Source of the DNA: Nipponacmea schrenckii
Taxonomy: Eukaryota > Mollusca > Gastropoda > Lottiidae
Assembly: GCA_030562195.1 (NCBI GenBank)
Contig: JAUJPP010000003.1
Span: forward strand, 47,622,602 to 47,686,601
DNA length: 64,000 bases
Reading direction: 5' to 3'
Part shown: positions 1 to 13,329 of the stretch, one piece after another
How the letters are laid out: each line of letters starts with the position of its first letter
Position numbering within the stretch: the stretch's first letter is position 1
Made by a program: the position numbers and the translations under genes
Notes under the pieces: model-generated
Seen by the model: the letters and a program-made list of their open reading frames with translations, nothing else
What the model was told of the DNA's origin: nothing
Database searches by the model: none

Positions 1-1395
1 AAATTGTTTAAAGCAATAAGCAGATTATTACAGTGTAATGCCATGTAATTCATAAAAACTTGATCTTCATTTGGAGCAAACTAACGAAGCGGAAATACTT
101 TATATTAAGTTTAATCAAGGAAAGATAACTCGTCTAGTGTTCCATGAAATTGAAACCTGTTGTAAAAACAACCTACAAACTTTTCTCTGTTGTGTTTTCC
201 CAAAGAAAAAAAAAACATTAATTAAAAGAAACAAGTAAGGCGTACTTTCTTTACAAAAATAATAAATCAAAGATTAATTCCGTCTATTGAAAAAAAATTC
301 CAATTAAAAATATCTCATTATAAATGTGTTATCAGTGACGTCACAAAAAAAAATTGATATCAAAGATATTCCGACATTTTCAATTTTCAGTATTAAGTTT
401 AATATATCATATCCATAAGGCCATAGTTACACACAAGCCTTATAAACCAATGAACACGGTGAACCAGAGGTGAAATCGATGAGAAACATATTTAAATATT
501 AAAAAATGACCACATTAATATCTGTATGATCCCGTGAAGTCTAGGAAGTGATCGTTTATGAAGTGTTACATGCATGTCTAACCAAATTTACTGAACGCTA
601 TGCAAGTATTTTAGCAATCCATAAGACAAACAGAATCGATAGTCCGAGTACGTAGAAAATATATTTGGATACCTGATTTAATGTTGGTAGAGTTTACGTT
701 ATTCGCTATTGTTGAGCTTGTCATAGGCGTTCTTCCCTACCGATATAGGGGTACATCATACACACAGACCAGGTTGAACCAGAGTAAGATAATTTCAAGA
801 TTTAGACATGTACTTCACAGACCTGATTTAACGATTTGATATATAGGCCTACTACATGTATCTAAATGTTTCTTTTTTAATGCATGCTACCTGTCTTTTT
901 GTGGTTATGTATTGTAATCAAGGAACACAGCACATATTGTTACCTCTAACTCAGCAATAACCCTGGTTCTTATAGTAGCATGTACCAAATAAATTTCAAT
1001 TTTGGTCCGATTTCAATGAAACTTGCTGTGCTTGTTCTTTGGCCTTAGAGTGATTCAAAACATCTTAAATTTTCAAAATCGGATCAAAACATTGAAAAAA
1101 AATCCGAAAAGTGGTCCATATGGTATAAAAATGATATTTTTAGGTTTTTCAAATAATTTATTTTTCTATATTTGTATTTTGATGTAGGCCTTATTGTAAA
1201 GCAACATTAGCAATTTAAGACAATAAATGAATTTTTGAGAAATAGTTAAAGTTTAGGAAAACGTAAATCTGAACCATTTTCAGTCCGACAAGTATTAACA
1301 AATATTTGTTTCCTCCAAAATAAGGTTTCAAATCTATCTTTTATGCGTCACAGTCGATTAAAGTCAATAAAGAAACAATGAAGTTTTTTATTTTA
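1..1395. other. AT-rich non-coding sequence
   Basis: No supported gene. Sequence is AT-rich with short homopolymer A runs. It contains one palindromic TAGGCCTA octamer at 844-851. No splice-bounded conserved exon, RNA gene or transposon end was recognised. Confidence 0.5.
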
Positions 1396-1631
1396 AAAAA
1401 ATATATAAGAAAAGGTGTGTTATAAGTGATTTTCTGCTCTCAAAATGATCGTATCATGTGTTAAATAGGCCAAAAAGCACCTCAATCATTGAATCAATGA
1501 GATTCTCAAGTTTTTTAAATTTTTATTAAAATATAAGAAAAGGTGTATTATAATTCTGCTCTCAAAATGATCGTATCGTGTGTTAAATAGGCCAACAGCA
1601 CCTCAATCGTCGATTCAATGAGATTCTCATG
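1396..1631. repeat. Imperfect tandem duplication, about 120 bp unit
   Basis: Two diverged direct copies at about 1396-1513 and 1527-1631. Both run from a TATAAGAAAAGGTGT block through CTCAAAATGATCGTATC to a TCAATGAGATTCTCA block. Differences are scattered substitutions and small indels, so the duplication is not recent. No coding potential was seen. Confidence 0.75.
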
Positions 1632-4600
1632 GGGCGGCCATATTGAATTAGTTGTTTCCGGTTCACGTCTCGACATCGCTTGGATTTTTATTTTACATAT
1701 TTCGACATGAATACGTCCACGAATGGCAGTTCTTAATATATATATTGAAAGAGGGTTGCGTGGAGAGAAAAAAAAATATTTACCCCCCGGCAAAATACAT
1801 GACAAAAAATTTCGATTTTTAAAGTTTTACTTTCCTTTAAAAATCACCTTTTCGAATCGATTTAAATTTCTAAATGGTTTGCCGGCCTCAATCTATTATC
1901 CGAGAAGACATTTCAAAAGCTTTCAATCATCTAATGTTAAAAATAAGGCTGTTTTGGCTGGTAACGTGATACCCACTTTTTACGAAAATTTTCAACCGCT
2001 TTTTCGGCCATTTTTTAAGCCAGTACGAGTTATCTGCCCTTACCGTTGGTACATGCTACTAATAGAAATCACTGTAACCAATGCATTTGAACTTACGTAA
2101 ATAAAGTTGATCATCATACGGTAATGTGTCTTCGTGTCTTTGGATCATATCCTCATATATAAATATACAGTTCCCATCACTACCAACCCTCTCCTTTATA
2201 TTAGGGGTATCTGAAACAAGATGCAATTACATTAACATGGGAAATCGTTGAATTAAGCCCATTAGCTTTCAGTGATATTTAGTATTATGAATGAACCGCT
2301 GTTTATGTTGATCGTGTGCTTGGATAATTTTTTACGAATCATCGGATGAAACTCTTCAGTGTTTTGATAACCACTCTTCAGAAAGTGACTCTGAACCTTG
2401 TGACAACACAATACATTGTACAGTATCAGATGACAGATTTGATTATGATCTGGTATCTCAGATAGTACAGATTAAAATACAAGAAATAAAAGTACTGAAT
2501 TATTAAGACGCTGTTCATGTTTCCCACTTTTCTCTTATCACATCAATGTCTAGAAATCGAGTATACCCTACTATACCCTGTTTGACGTTGCTATTTATTG
2601 TTCAATACCGCGGTGAATGAAAAACTCCGTTCTATTTCAAATCCTACATCAAGCAAAAACTCATTCTAATGAAACAATTATTTGCCGTAGAAGACGAAGC
2701 AGCGTCTAGAGTATATTTTGTATGAAATGGTCGATGAATGCGATTGATATAGAAGTGATACACGAACAAAATCAATGTAAGAAGTAGTTCTCCCGAGACA
2801 ACCTACTTTCGATTTCTCATTTATAACGATTTGATAATCCACAAGTCGAGAAAATAACATTAACTTTATATAGACTGTGTATATAGACAATAATATACAT
2901 GTGAAGTCGGTTTACGCTTATTTTATTGCAATGTACAAATCTGAACTAGCGGTTAAAGCACAAGTGTATTTAATTAAAATACAGAATTACAGCTTTATAG
3001 ATGCTTTTTTCAGTGAGTTTTTCATCTTTGAAAGTCATAGTTTACGATTGTATTGAGCACTAGTAAGAAAAATTAGTGAGTCGAAAGTTATAAAATAATT
3101 ATGTCTGCAGACCAAAATAATCAAATTATTACTGAGTGAAGTTTCTTGAAAATTTTTGGAGTTTCTTGTGTTTTAATAATTGAATGTACGTAAGATAAAG
3201 ATTGGAACAGATCCCTTTTCTTTAAAAATAACGAAAACTCCGGAAACTTAAGTTCAGAGGTTAAACTTTAAGGTGCAGAATAATCAACGATATAGATAGT
3301 GGAACTGTTGTAGTGTGCCATGGTTTCTCTTAAGGTGTCTTTCGAAAATATTCATAGAACGCTTTTAAGACTAAGTTCAACCATTGTGGATGACTTTGTA
3401 CCTGGATTTAAAAATGATCTCAAATTGTTATCGTTCCCTCTAAAATTATTATAAATTAGAGGACTTTTTAAATCATTTAAAGTTGATTGTCGTAGAAGAA
3501 CTTCTCCTGTACGTCAATTATTCAGGATGTTAAACTGAGCAGAAAGTATGGTAATTGAAGAGTAACGGGATGTCTGTCCCTGGGGGACATGTGCTCGTAC
3601 CCAGCTACTCCCTGCTAAACAGATTGGATTTTGACAATAATTCCTAATGACTTAGAGTATTGATTTGTGGCGAGTACAAACTGGGGTATTTAATGGTACA
3701 GAGCTACTCTTCGATTTTTTACATCAGATACTCCATAATATGATAGTGAACAAATATCACCAATCTGATCTATGATATACATTGACTACTGGATAAAAAA
3801 GGTATTAATATAGATTGCTTTAACACAAGAACTACATACTCAGGAACTAGAATAGAGTTTGGTCCCCCAGTTGTGTCTTTCACATTTATTTATCTAATTC
3901 ACTTTAAGGGGAATATACATTGAAATATTTTTTAAATATACCAACGCACATAATCAATCTTAATTTGTTTTTATAAAGTGATTACTAATTGTTATTTGAC
4001 AGTTCAATCTAATTTTGGTGTTTCGCTAGATAGTTAAGTTGCGATCTACAGACAAAGTAAGAGATATATTTCTCTTCTTTTTGTCATTGACTTTGCTCAA
4101 GTTCATACATTGCTTTTCAATAACAACCCAAAAACAAAGAGAAATGTTTATGAACATTCTAAAATGAACAGTAAGATCATTAAGTCAAAAATCCAGCTAA
4201 GTTAAAGGACACATTTTCAAATTTTGGTATAGTTTTCACAAATTTACGAAAATTTTACTCTGACCCTCTAATATGGTGTGAAAAATTTTAAACTCATAAC
4301 AGTTGAAATACTCTACTAACGTTATGAATGATATATTTACCGAAATATATAATTGACACGCATATTTAATACGTGTTGTAAGTGAATTGAATGGAATTTA
4401 AATCCTTATCGGCACTTAATTGGGTCATGAAGACGGGCACCGACATGTAGTGTGCAACAAATGAAATTTGCCAGGTCACTGACACATGCTTTCTCTTTAT
4501 GATATCAAGAAACGATCTGAAACTAGAACTGTGAACAGCTCCGAGCGTGGCAACTATGCGTTATCCCATGGATTTGGAACATTTTGAAACTTCTAACCTG

Positions 4601-4663
4601 CTAGCTTTCAATTCCGGTACTTTTCAGCCTCCAATTGTGGAACAAGCGTAACAATATTGTTAT
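1632..4663. other. Non-coding stretch, no recognised gene
   Basis: A 125-codon open frame at 1723-2100 (+) and a 70-codon frame at 2678-2890 (-) lie here. Neither has recognisable domains or convincing splice sites, and the longer one is low-complexity and rich in Lys, Phe and Tyr. Further exons of the minus-strand gamma-1-like gene could lie in this direction, but I could not identify one. Confidence 0.4.
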
Positions 4664-5700
4664 ATCTATAGACAGCTGATGTCAAGGCCATTCTATATGG
4701 AAAATTTCAAGGTCATTGAAGGTGAAGGTCACAAGATTTAGAATTTCAAATTTTTAAAAAATTCAAACGGGCATAAATAATAAATGACGGACTAATTAAA
4801 TTTTAAAGAAAATTTGCCATTCTCGGAAAAATGGCGCATGCGCAACTAGCAATTGGAATTTTTTTCTTCTCGGGGGATACAAATTATTTTGTATAGCTAA
4901 TATATACTGTTTTTGCTTACATTCTTGAATTACACGGGATGTAGGGTCGCCTGAAATGAGATAAAAAACCGGAAGTCCCCACGCCCAAACCGGAAGTGAT
5001 CAAAAAATTTTGATGATATATTTTTAATTGTGTTGCGTATTTATCTATATCCTGTAAATTTCAGATCGATCCGAACATTAGAGCCCGAAAGTGTAATATA
5101 ACCGTCCAAAATTGCAAAATAGTCAGATTTCGGTGGGCTATAAAACCGGAAGTTAATATTTGTCATGCAATATCAGCACATCTATAGACAGCTGAGGTCA
5201 AGGACATTCTACATCTCAAATGTCAAGGTCATTGAAGGTCAAGGTCACGAGATATAGAGTTTTAAATTTTTGAAAAATTCGAACGGGCATAAAAAAAATT
5301 CAAATTCGAAAATCAAAATTCTGTTCCCAACATTTTTTAGATAAAGTATCAAGGATTCGATAGACACCAAAATCATAAAAATCGGTCAATAATTGGCGGA
5401 CTTATTAAGTTTTTAAGAAAATTTGCCATTTTTGAAAACTGCGCATGCGCGACATTCAATTTAATTTTTCTTCATCTCAGGGGATTAAAATCATTTAGTA
5501 TAGCTAAAATATACTGTTTTTGTTTAGAATCTTGAATTACATGGGAAGCAGGGTCGCCCGACATGAGACGAAAAAACCGGAAGTCCCCACGCCCAAACCG
5601 GAAGTGATCAAAAAATTTTGATGATGTAGTTTTAATTGCGCTGCCTATCTATCTATATCCTGTAAATTTCAGACCGATGCGACTATTAGGGCCCGAGCTA
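4664..5700. repeat. Imperfect tandem repeat, 516-bp period, two copies
   Basis: The block ATCTATAGACAGCTGA occurs at 4664 and 5180, giving a 516-bp period. Both copies then share a run of AGGTCA-type elements, an ACGGGCATAAA block, a GGCGCATGCGC or GCGCATGCGC site, and paired ACCGGAAGT motifs with the phrase CCCCACGCCCAAACCGGAAG. Substitutions and indels are frequent, so this pair is older than the triplicated unit to its right. Both blocks are rich in CCGGAAGT, suggesting related repeat families. Confidence 0.8.
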
Positions 5701-5852
5701 GCTTGAAATCTTATTTGCATATTATGCAATTAGCCACTTTTGGGTTAGCGAAAATTTCATGTTAGATATTCATTTTTGATTCCAGCCCATATAAAAACCA
5801 TTGGTGAAAACAGAAATAATCTATCTTTTTCCGTTTGGGCTAGCGAGCTTCC

Positions 5853-5853
<1 letters not shown>

Positions 5854-5895
<42 letters not shown>
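5854..5895. repeat. Poly-A tract, about 42 bp
   Basis: An uninterrupted A run sits directly before the first unit of the 1.15-kb tandem array. A-runs occupy the matching position between later units, so it probably marks the junction side of the array. Confidence 0.95.
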
Positions 5896-5897
<2 letters not shown>

Positions 5898-6971
5898 AGA
5901 ATTGCTTACAATTATGAACGTATTTCGAGAGCCTTAAAATATTATGTAGGCTAAATTTGCAATTACCTACATCTAGACAATATATTGAATATCATTTGAC
6001 CTAGTTTTCAAAGTCATAAAATAATTAGGTCACACCTTCCGTAACGGTTAATGATGGCGAAAATATGAAAATTATCAATTTTTGCTGTATTTAAGTACAC
6101 TTATCTCTATGAATTTTTTAAGTAAGCCAAATTAAAAAATATCTACTCGTAGACAATATATTGAATATTATTTGACCTAATTTTTAAGGTCATAGATTAA
6201 GTGGGTCACACCTTCCGTACGCGTTAAAGTGACCTAATTTTGAAAAAATCGAAATTTAAATAATTCGAAAGAAAATACGAAATTTGAAAATCGGTCTCCA
6301 AGAAAAGGTAGATAATGATCCATTGTATCTATGTGCTAAATTTCATCAAAATCGGTCTATCAGTAGTGTCTGAATTTCGGATTTAAGAATTGTAACGAAA
6401 ATTCAAAATGGCGGCCGATATGGCAGCTTGACCTAATTATTTAGGTCAAATCAATTACTATTGACAAGTTATTTATAAAACAGTTTTCACTTTTCACCTA
6501 GCAGTTATAGACCGGAAGTTACGTAATTACGTCATTTGAGGCTAAACCGGAAGTGGGAAATTTTTTTTTTCACATTTTTTCAAAAATTATAAACATATCG
6601 CCTATCAACTGGTAAAGTTTCAAAATTTTACCATTTATATTAAAGGAGAAATCACGGTCTGAAATTTTTGCCGATGACCCTTGAATATTGAATTGCAAAT
6701 CGTGGGTAAAATATTTAACCTAAATTTCATAAAACCTATAATTGTTAGTTGACAAATACATTGAAGTTTTCAAATCTGAAAAACCGGTCAAAATCGAACT
6801 GAAAAAAAACTTGCTAAAGCAAAAAAACCTGAACTTCCGGTTCTCACTTCCTGTCAGAGATAGAACTTCCGGTTTTGTTTTATTTGATAATAGAAATCAT
6901 TCTAAGATCAACTGTAGATTTAGAATTTCTGCACCTTTTACCAGTTTGTCTGCAAACTCATCCAAGAATTA

Positions 6972-7004
<33 letters not shown>

Positions 7005-9352
7005 ATCCGAACGATTACAATACGTTTTCGCCAAAGTCGAAATACGTAACTAGAATTGCTTACAATTATGAACGTATTTCGAGAGCCTTAAAATATTATG
7101 TAGGCTAAATTTGCAATTACCTACATCTAGACAATATATTGAATATCATTTGACCTAGTTTTCAAAGTCATAAAATAATTAGGTCACACCTTCCGTAACG
7201 GTTAATGATGGCGAAAATATGAAAATTATCAATTTTTGCTGTATTTAAGTACACTTATCTCTATGAATTTTTTAAGTAAGCCAAATTAAAAAATATCTAC
7301 TCGTAGACAATATATTGAATATTATTTGACCTAATTTTTAAGGTCATAGATTAAGTGGGTCACACCTTCCGTACGCGTTAAAGTGACCTAATTTTGAAAA
7401 AATCGAAATTTAAATAATTCGAAAGAAAATACGAAATTTGAAAATCGGTCTCCAAGAAAAGGTAGATAATGATCCATTGTATCTATGTGCTAAATTTCAT
7501 CAAAATCGGTCTATCAGTAGTGTCTGAATTTCGGATTTAAGAATTGTAACGAAAATTCAAAATGGCGGCCGATATGGCAGCTTGACCTAATTATTTAGGT
7601 CAAATCAATTACTATTGACAAGTTATTTATAAAACAGTTTTCACTTTTCACCTAGCAGTTATAGACCGGAAGTTACGTAATTACGTCATTTGAGGCTAAA
7701 CCGGAAGTGGAATTTTCTTTTTCACATTTTTTCAAAAATTATAAACATATCGCCTATCAACTGGTAAAGTTTCAAAATTTTACCATTTATATTAAAGGAG
7801 AAATCACGGTCTGAAATTTTTGCCGATGACCCTTGAATATTGAATTGCAAATCGTGGGTAAAATATTTAACCTAATTGCATAAAACCTATAATTGTTAGT
7901 TGACAAATACATTGAAGTTTTCAAATCTGAAAATCCGGTCAAAATCGAACTGAAAAAAAACTTGCTAAAGCAAAAAAACCTGAACTTCCGGTTCTCACTT
8001 CCTGTCAGAGATAGAACTTCCGGTTTTGTTTTATTTGATAATAGAAATCATTCTAAGATCAACTGTAGATTTAGAATTTCTGCACCTTTTACCAGTTTGT
8101 CTGCAAACTCATCCAAGAATTACAAAAAAAAAAAAAAAAAAAAAAAAAATAAAATAATCCGAACGATTACAATACGTTTTCGCCAAAGTCGAAATACGTA
8201 ACTAGAATTGCTTACAATTATGAACGTATTTCGAGAGCCTTAAAATATTATGTAGGCTAAATTTGCAATTACCTACATCTAGACAATATATTGAATATCA
8301 TTTGACCTAGTTTTCAAAGTCATAAAATAATTAGGTCACACCTTCCGTAACGGTTAATGATGGCGAAAATATGAAAATTATCAATTTTTGCTGTCTTTAA
8401 GTACACTTAACTCTATGAATTTTTTAAGTAAGCCAAATTAAAAAATATCTACTTGTAGACAATATATTGAATATTATTTGACCTAATTTTCAAGGTCATA
8501 GATTAAGTGGGTCACACCTTCCGTACCCGTTAAAGTGACCTAATTTTGAAAAAATCGAAATTTAAATAATTCGAAAGAAAATACGAAATTCGAAAATCGG
8601 TCTCCAAGAAAAGGTAGATAATGATCCATTGTATCTATGTGCTAAATTTCATCAAAATCGGTCTATCAGTAGTGTCTGAATTTCGGATTTAAGAATTGTA
8701 ACGAAAATTCAAAATGGCGGCCGATATGGCAGCTTGACCTAATTATTTAGGTCAAATCAATTACTATTGACAAGTTATTTATAAAACAGTTTTCACTTTT
8801 CACCTAGCAGTTATAGACCGGAAGTTACGTAATTACGTCATTTGAGGCTAAACCGGAAGTGGAAATTTTATTTTCACATTTTTTCAAAAATTATAAACAT
8901 ATCGCCTATCAACTGGTAAAGTTTCAAAATTTTACCATTTATATTAAAGGAGAAATCACGGTCTGAAATTTTTGCCGATGACCCTTGAATATTGAATTGC
9001 AAATCGTGGGTAAAATATTTAGCCTAATTGCATAAAACCTATAATTGTTAGTTGACAAATACATTGAAGTTTTCAAATCTGAAAATCCGGTCAAAATCGA
9101 ACTGAAAATAAACTTGCTAAAGCAAAAAAACCTGAACTTCCGGTTCTCACTTCCTGTCAGAGATAGAACTTCCGGTTTTGTTTTATTTGATAATAGAAAT
9201 CATTCTAAGATCAACTGTAGATTTAGAATTTCTGCACCTTTTACCAGTTTGTCTGCAAACTCATCCAAGAATTACAAAAAAAAAAAAAAAAAAAAAAAAA
9301 TAAAATAATCCGAACGATTACAATACGTTTTCGACAAAGTCGAAATACGTAA
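5895..9352. repeat. Three near-identical tandem units of about 1,153 bp
   Basis: The block ACTAGAATTGCTTACAA starts at 5895, 7049 and 8201, so unit lengths are 1,154 and 1,152 bp, with the third ending near 9352. Units differ mainly in poly-A length (near 6972, 8124 and 9277) and a few substitutions. The third carries several private changes, for example CTGTCTTTAAG where the others read CTGTATTTAAG. Each unit holds four ACCGGAAGT or ACTTCCGGT motifs, TACGTAATTACGTCA, and paired AGGTCA-type elements. Open frames of 77-102 codons recur in each unit but lack an ATG where they begin and run into the A tract as poly-Lys, so I do not call them genes. The near-identity suggests recent expansion; the monomer class is unknown. 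Confidence 0.9.
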
Positions 9353-9480
9353 AAAAAAAAAAAAATAATCCGAACGAAAACAAAGCGTGACAAATTTCAT
9401 TTGCCACGCAATAACCGAAAGATCATCTAGACACATTTGCGAGGATTGAACCCTGGACACTCACCGCGGCTCCCTCCGAT
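9353..9480 (-). mobile_element. Possible tRNA-derived SINE fragment
   Basis: Read on the minus strand, this block contains GGTTCAATCCTC, which resembles the internal B box of RNA polymerase III promoters in tRNA-derived SINEs, inside a GC-richer stretch. The plus strand starts with a short A run followed by AATAATCCGAACGA, also present at the unit ends of the adjacent array. No clear A box or poly-A tail in the expected orientation was found, so this is only a suggestion. Confidence 0.25.
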
Positions 9481-9752
9481 ATTTTAGAAGATAAATCTTT
9501 GAACGGAAGTCCCACATTACCTCCAGTCACTGGAAAGGGGTGATTAATGGACATGGTGTCCCATATTACCTAATAGTAACTGTGCCTAAAACAGGTTTCC
9601 ATTAAATTTTTTTCTTATTAACTTACACATATTTCTGCCTAAATAACAAGGAAACAAAAGGAACCCGATTCGATACTGATGCACTTGATGTGATATAAAA
9701 CATCCTTGTTGTGTCTTCCTCAATATGGACGATAACATTTTAATTTACTTAC

Positions 9753-9942
9753 CTGAGGGTAGAGATTCATAACATTTTTTCCAAATACCATAATGATAAG
9801 TCCATTTACTTTTAAATGTTGAATTTAAAGAATCTGCCTCAACTGTGTACCAATGGTCTGTTAGAATGGCCACCAGATTCAGAGTAAGTGATGCAAGTAT
9901 CATAAATAATACGACCCCTAAACACACAAACTTTTTCCCCAT
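9753..9942 (-). CDS. CACNG/claudin-like membrane protein, gamma-1/gamma-6-like, first coding exon
   Basis: This is the first coding exon of a four-pass membrane protein of the calcium-channel gamma-subunit/claudin/PMP22 superfamily. The ATG at 9942 is preceded by an in-frame TAG at 9955-9957. The exon encodes 63 codons plus one base and ends at a consensus donor (CAG|GTAAGT). A cytoplasmic start (MGKK) leads into a transmembrane segment at about residues 5-29. The TDHW motif (28-31) follows, then a glycosylation sequon N40-S-T and the family signature G-I-W-K-K-C (52-57), which normally sits in the first extracellular loop. The TDHW phrase resembles vertebrate gamma-1 rather than the TARPs, where TDYW is usual. 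The phase-1 junction matches the two plus-strand paralogues. Later exons should lie at lower coordinates, but none was recognised, perhaps because repeats expanded the intron. Other claudin-like subfamilies remain possible. Confidence 0.75.
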
Positions 9943-10784
9943 TTTTATTTTAGTCTAAAATATATTTGTCCATCCGAATCAATCAATTTTCTGTCAACAT
10001 TCTGTAATAAACTTCACAACCTTCGATTATTAACGAAATTATCTACGCTTCAAATAGAGTAGAAAAATATAGTAGGCCTTGCTACACTCCCTGGTAAGAA
10101 TAATTTTATAACAAGCCACAACACAAAGAAATGAAAAATCGACAGAGCGAATCCTGACCTTATTATAAGGATTCCTTTTGAATATTTTAAATTCAAATTG
10201 ATAGTGATTTTTTAGCTAATAAAACACCCCGATTTTACAAAATTACTTTTTGATCCATAATACACAGTCATTTAAGAGCCTTCTGGATGATATTCTGTTG
10301 TAACTGGCTAAGTATTTATGGTTCTCAAACTAATTCTGAAAATAGAAAAATAATGAGAATTTTTCAAAATCATTATGAAATCGTAGTTCTATTTACACCG
10401 GAATATATTAAGCTAAGATATATGAATAATTCCAAGACGTGGAAACATTGTGTTGTATATAATTTACAGACTATATAATCGTATTTAGGTTGTGTATAAT
10501 GGAAACTATATGAAAGTAGAATATGACATCCATGATAATATATTGTACAAATTTACACATATACACGAATTTGAATTTTGAATGTATAGAAGTAAACGTT
10601 ATTCACTATACCCTTAAGTAAATATAATATCACATATTATATATATACACGTATATAAGAAGCCAACTAATAAGGGGGTGTATATGACAAATTTATGAAT
10701 GATTTAGTTTATTATCCATTAAACTTTTATATAAATCTCATAAATATATATATTATCTTTATTAAATTTACAAATTCTATATCC
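9943..10784. other. Upstream region of the minus-strand gamma-like gene
   Basis: Presumed 5' UTR and promoter side of the minus-strand gene, inferred only from position. The sequence is very AT-rich. A TAGGCCTT element lies near 10072. No convincing TATA box, CpG-rich block or other gene was identified. Confidence 0.35.
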
Positions 10785-10981
10785 TAAGGTGGTTCACAAA
10801 CGATATAATTCACTTTTTTTTAAATTAAAAACTTTGAAGTTTCTGTGCTTTTTATATAAAAACTTCCTGACGATTGGAGGTAAAAGCAGTGATTAAACCT
10901 AGGTGAAAAATAAAGTCTTTAATTCAAAATTAATGTTTTTATTCACAAAAATGTGAATGATGTCGTATGTGAGCCACCCTA
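10785..10981. mobile_element. Small MITE-like inverted-repeat element, about 197 bp
   Basis: The left end reads TAAGGTGGTTCACAAACGAT and the right end, reverse-complemented, reads TAGGGTGGCTCACATACGAC. Both continue into an ATTCAC block. The imperfect inverted termini and short AT-rich non-coding interior fit a non-autonomous DNA transposon. No superfamily was assigned. Confidence 0.55.
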
Positions 10982-12251
10982 ACATTCACTTTATATATTT
11001 ATGGAAATAATGGCAAACAACAGTATACTATTTAACTGCACACCCTACCCATTATAATTCAAAAAACAATTCACCCCATCTGACATATTTATTTCAATAT
11101 AATATTTTAAGATAAGGTGTTGAGGTATAAAAATAATCCTTTGATTTATGAATTATTGGATGATGTCAGTTTTATAGCCATGAGTATATTCAACATAGGA
11201 ATCATAAAGAAATTTAAGTGAACTGATTCTTAAGTATAATATAGAAATTTAAAGTGAAATTATTATTGTATAGTATAAACATCTGCAACTATATAGTTAT
11301 CAGAAATATGGGATATATGGATGTTTCATGAACGAAAAGGTCTCATTTCTGTTCGTCTCATTTCAAGATTATCAATATGGCAAACTCACACTAAAGTTTC
11401 AAATTTCAGAAACGAGATAAAATATTTTAATTCATGAATACCTCGATATACAATGAATCATAATAATGTGTGTGAGTGAAATGTTGCTTTAAAGGGTATG
11501 CCAGTTTATCTGTTTGCGAATAATACTTTCAATGCATAGGTCTCCTGATTCGTAATGCGTGACTAAACAAACTTGTGTTTCATATTCATGAGAATAAAGG
11601 CACTTGTTTCAGTTCATACGCACTATGACAGGAAAATAACACAATTATTTAATCATACTTTGAGGAAACAAGTAATTAAGGTCACACCAAATGATCATTT
11701 GAAATTTGATGTAGAATTAGGCATATACATTTCTGTCCGTCAATTATATCTGCTCAAATGAATAGAATATGTTTTGATGAACAAAACTTATAAAAATCCT
11801 ACCCAACTATATGATTTACGAAATCGGTGAGAAAGAAAGTTTCAAACATATGATACTAATTGGATTTAAGTTGATTTAAGTTGACATGTGAATAGTCAGT
11901 GTTGTTGAAGAATTTTCACAATGTTTACAAACTACATATGAAATTCCATACTTGTATAACGACAAGATAAACTTAACGGCCTACCTTACTCTTACAATAA
12001 CTTCACCTGTCATTACCTGTATGATATCCCAACTGTTTCATTCTAGGTCACACGAATTAAGTGAGATGAATTCAACTTGTGATAGACACGATTATCAAAA
12101 CTTCATTGTATTTAGAGGTCGCACGAGTCTTGATACTAGTGTCTTCGAAACCGGTTTGACATTAAATTACGATTATTAGTACACACAATGTTGTGATGAG
12201 TAACTTATTTCAGCGTCTGACAGCGTCAGAAGTATAAATCCAAGTCACTTG
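10982..12251. other. AT-rich non-coding sequence
   Basis: Short open frames such as 11573-11761 and 11952-12179 (+) have no recognisable features and are in an AT-rich background. Nothing else was seen. Confidence 0.4.
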
Positions 12252-12338
12252 AGCAAAATGTTCAATAAATTATATACTGAGCAAAATATTCCATAAAATT
12301 ATAAACTGAATTAAATATTCAATAAAACTATATACTGT
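12252..12338. repeat. Short tandem repeat, three imperfect units of about 29 bp
   Basis: Three successive variants of an AAATATTCAATAAAAxTATATACTGA-type unit sit head to tail. They are non-coding. Confidence 0.7.
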
Positions 12339-12471
12339 CTAGATTCATTCAAACTTCATTCATTGTTGTCGTAAGTAGTCATTAAATCCATGAGTCAATA
12401 TAAAAAAAAACAAAAAAAAACATAAACAGAACATTTGATTATTTTAATAGCTTAAGAGCATGTGATGTACC

Positions 12472-13116
12472 ATGTTCCTAAAGCAACGTTTGGATATATA
12501 CATGAACCAACAAGCAAAGTTTGGATATATGCATGAACTAACCGTTGCTTTCACAATCCCTGATTCTCGTTTATAGAAACTAATAACCTCCCTTGACAAA
12601 CCATACGTCACTACTACTTGTATCCAATCAGTGATCACGTAACATTTGGACTAATTCAAAATGGCGGCATCCAAATCATTGTTTTCATTAATTCAAAACA
12701 TGTTTTCTATCGAAAACCAGAAAAAAAGCAACGCGGACACTTTTAGATAACGAAGTCATTTTTATTTGTACTAAAACTGGAAGAGGTTATTCATTTTCTA
12801 ACCAACCTGTTCCGGTTGTTATGCCAGATTCCAGAACCAGTTTGTGTGCCCGTGATCACTTCTTGGCAAAAACTTAAACGGTCAGCCATTTTTCATAATA
12901 CGACCATGACCATGGAAACTTGATTATCCCAAAATAAACTAAAGATCTTACGTCTGGTCAATCAAACATTTGTCCACAATAGTTTGTTACAAGAAATCTT
13001 ATTGGTAGAAGAGTAAACTCTCGACCAATCAAATTTAATGACGAGTATCTGGGATTGTGAAAACAGCGGTTGGTTCATGTAGGCCTATACATATCCAAAC
13101 CTTGCTTGAGGAACAT
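12472..13116. mobile_element. Inverted-repeat element, about 645 bp
   Basis: The left arm, about 12472-12575, is ATGTTCCTAAAGCAACGTTT followed by GGATATATACATGAACC and then TTTCACAATCCCTGATTCTC. It is matched by the reverse complement of 13040-13116. The left arm holds an extra copy of the GGATATAT-CATGAAC block. The right arm carries a TAGGCCTA octamer (13080-13087) that the left arm lacks. No transposase frame was seen, so this is probably a non-autonomous DNA element. Confidence 0.65.
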
Positions 13117-13329
13117 AATTTCAGATCATGGATGACAAAATTGGGATCCAGCACTGAAATGAAACAAAATATTTATACGTGTATCTAATCGAATTAGATG
13201 AAAGCAACGTGAAAAAGAGTGCAGTTGCTCGGTTGAAAATGATACAAATGAAAGCGACAAAACTGTACAGAATATTTCTTTCGTGGTTCTTTCACAAACA
13301 CTCTGTAAGATATTTTGAATATCTTTGGT

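Noticed and set aside
1723..2100. 125-codon frame (+)
   Set aside because: Low-complexity, no domain, no splice support, nothing consistent nearby.
6742..9308. Repeated 77-102 codon frames ending in poly-Lys in the triplicated unit
   Set aside because: They recur only because the unit is duplicated, begin without a convincing ATG, and end by reading the A tract.
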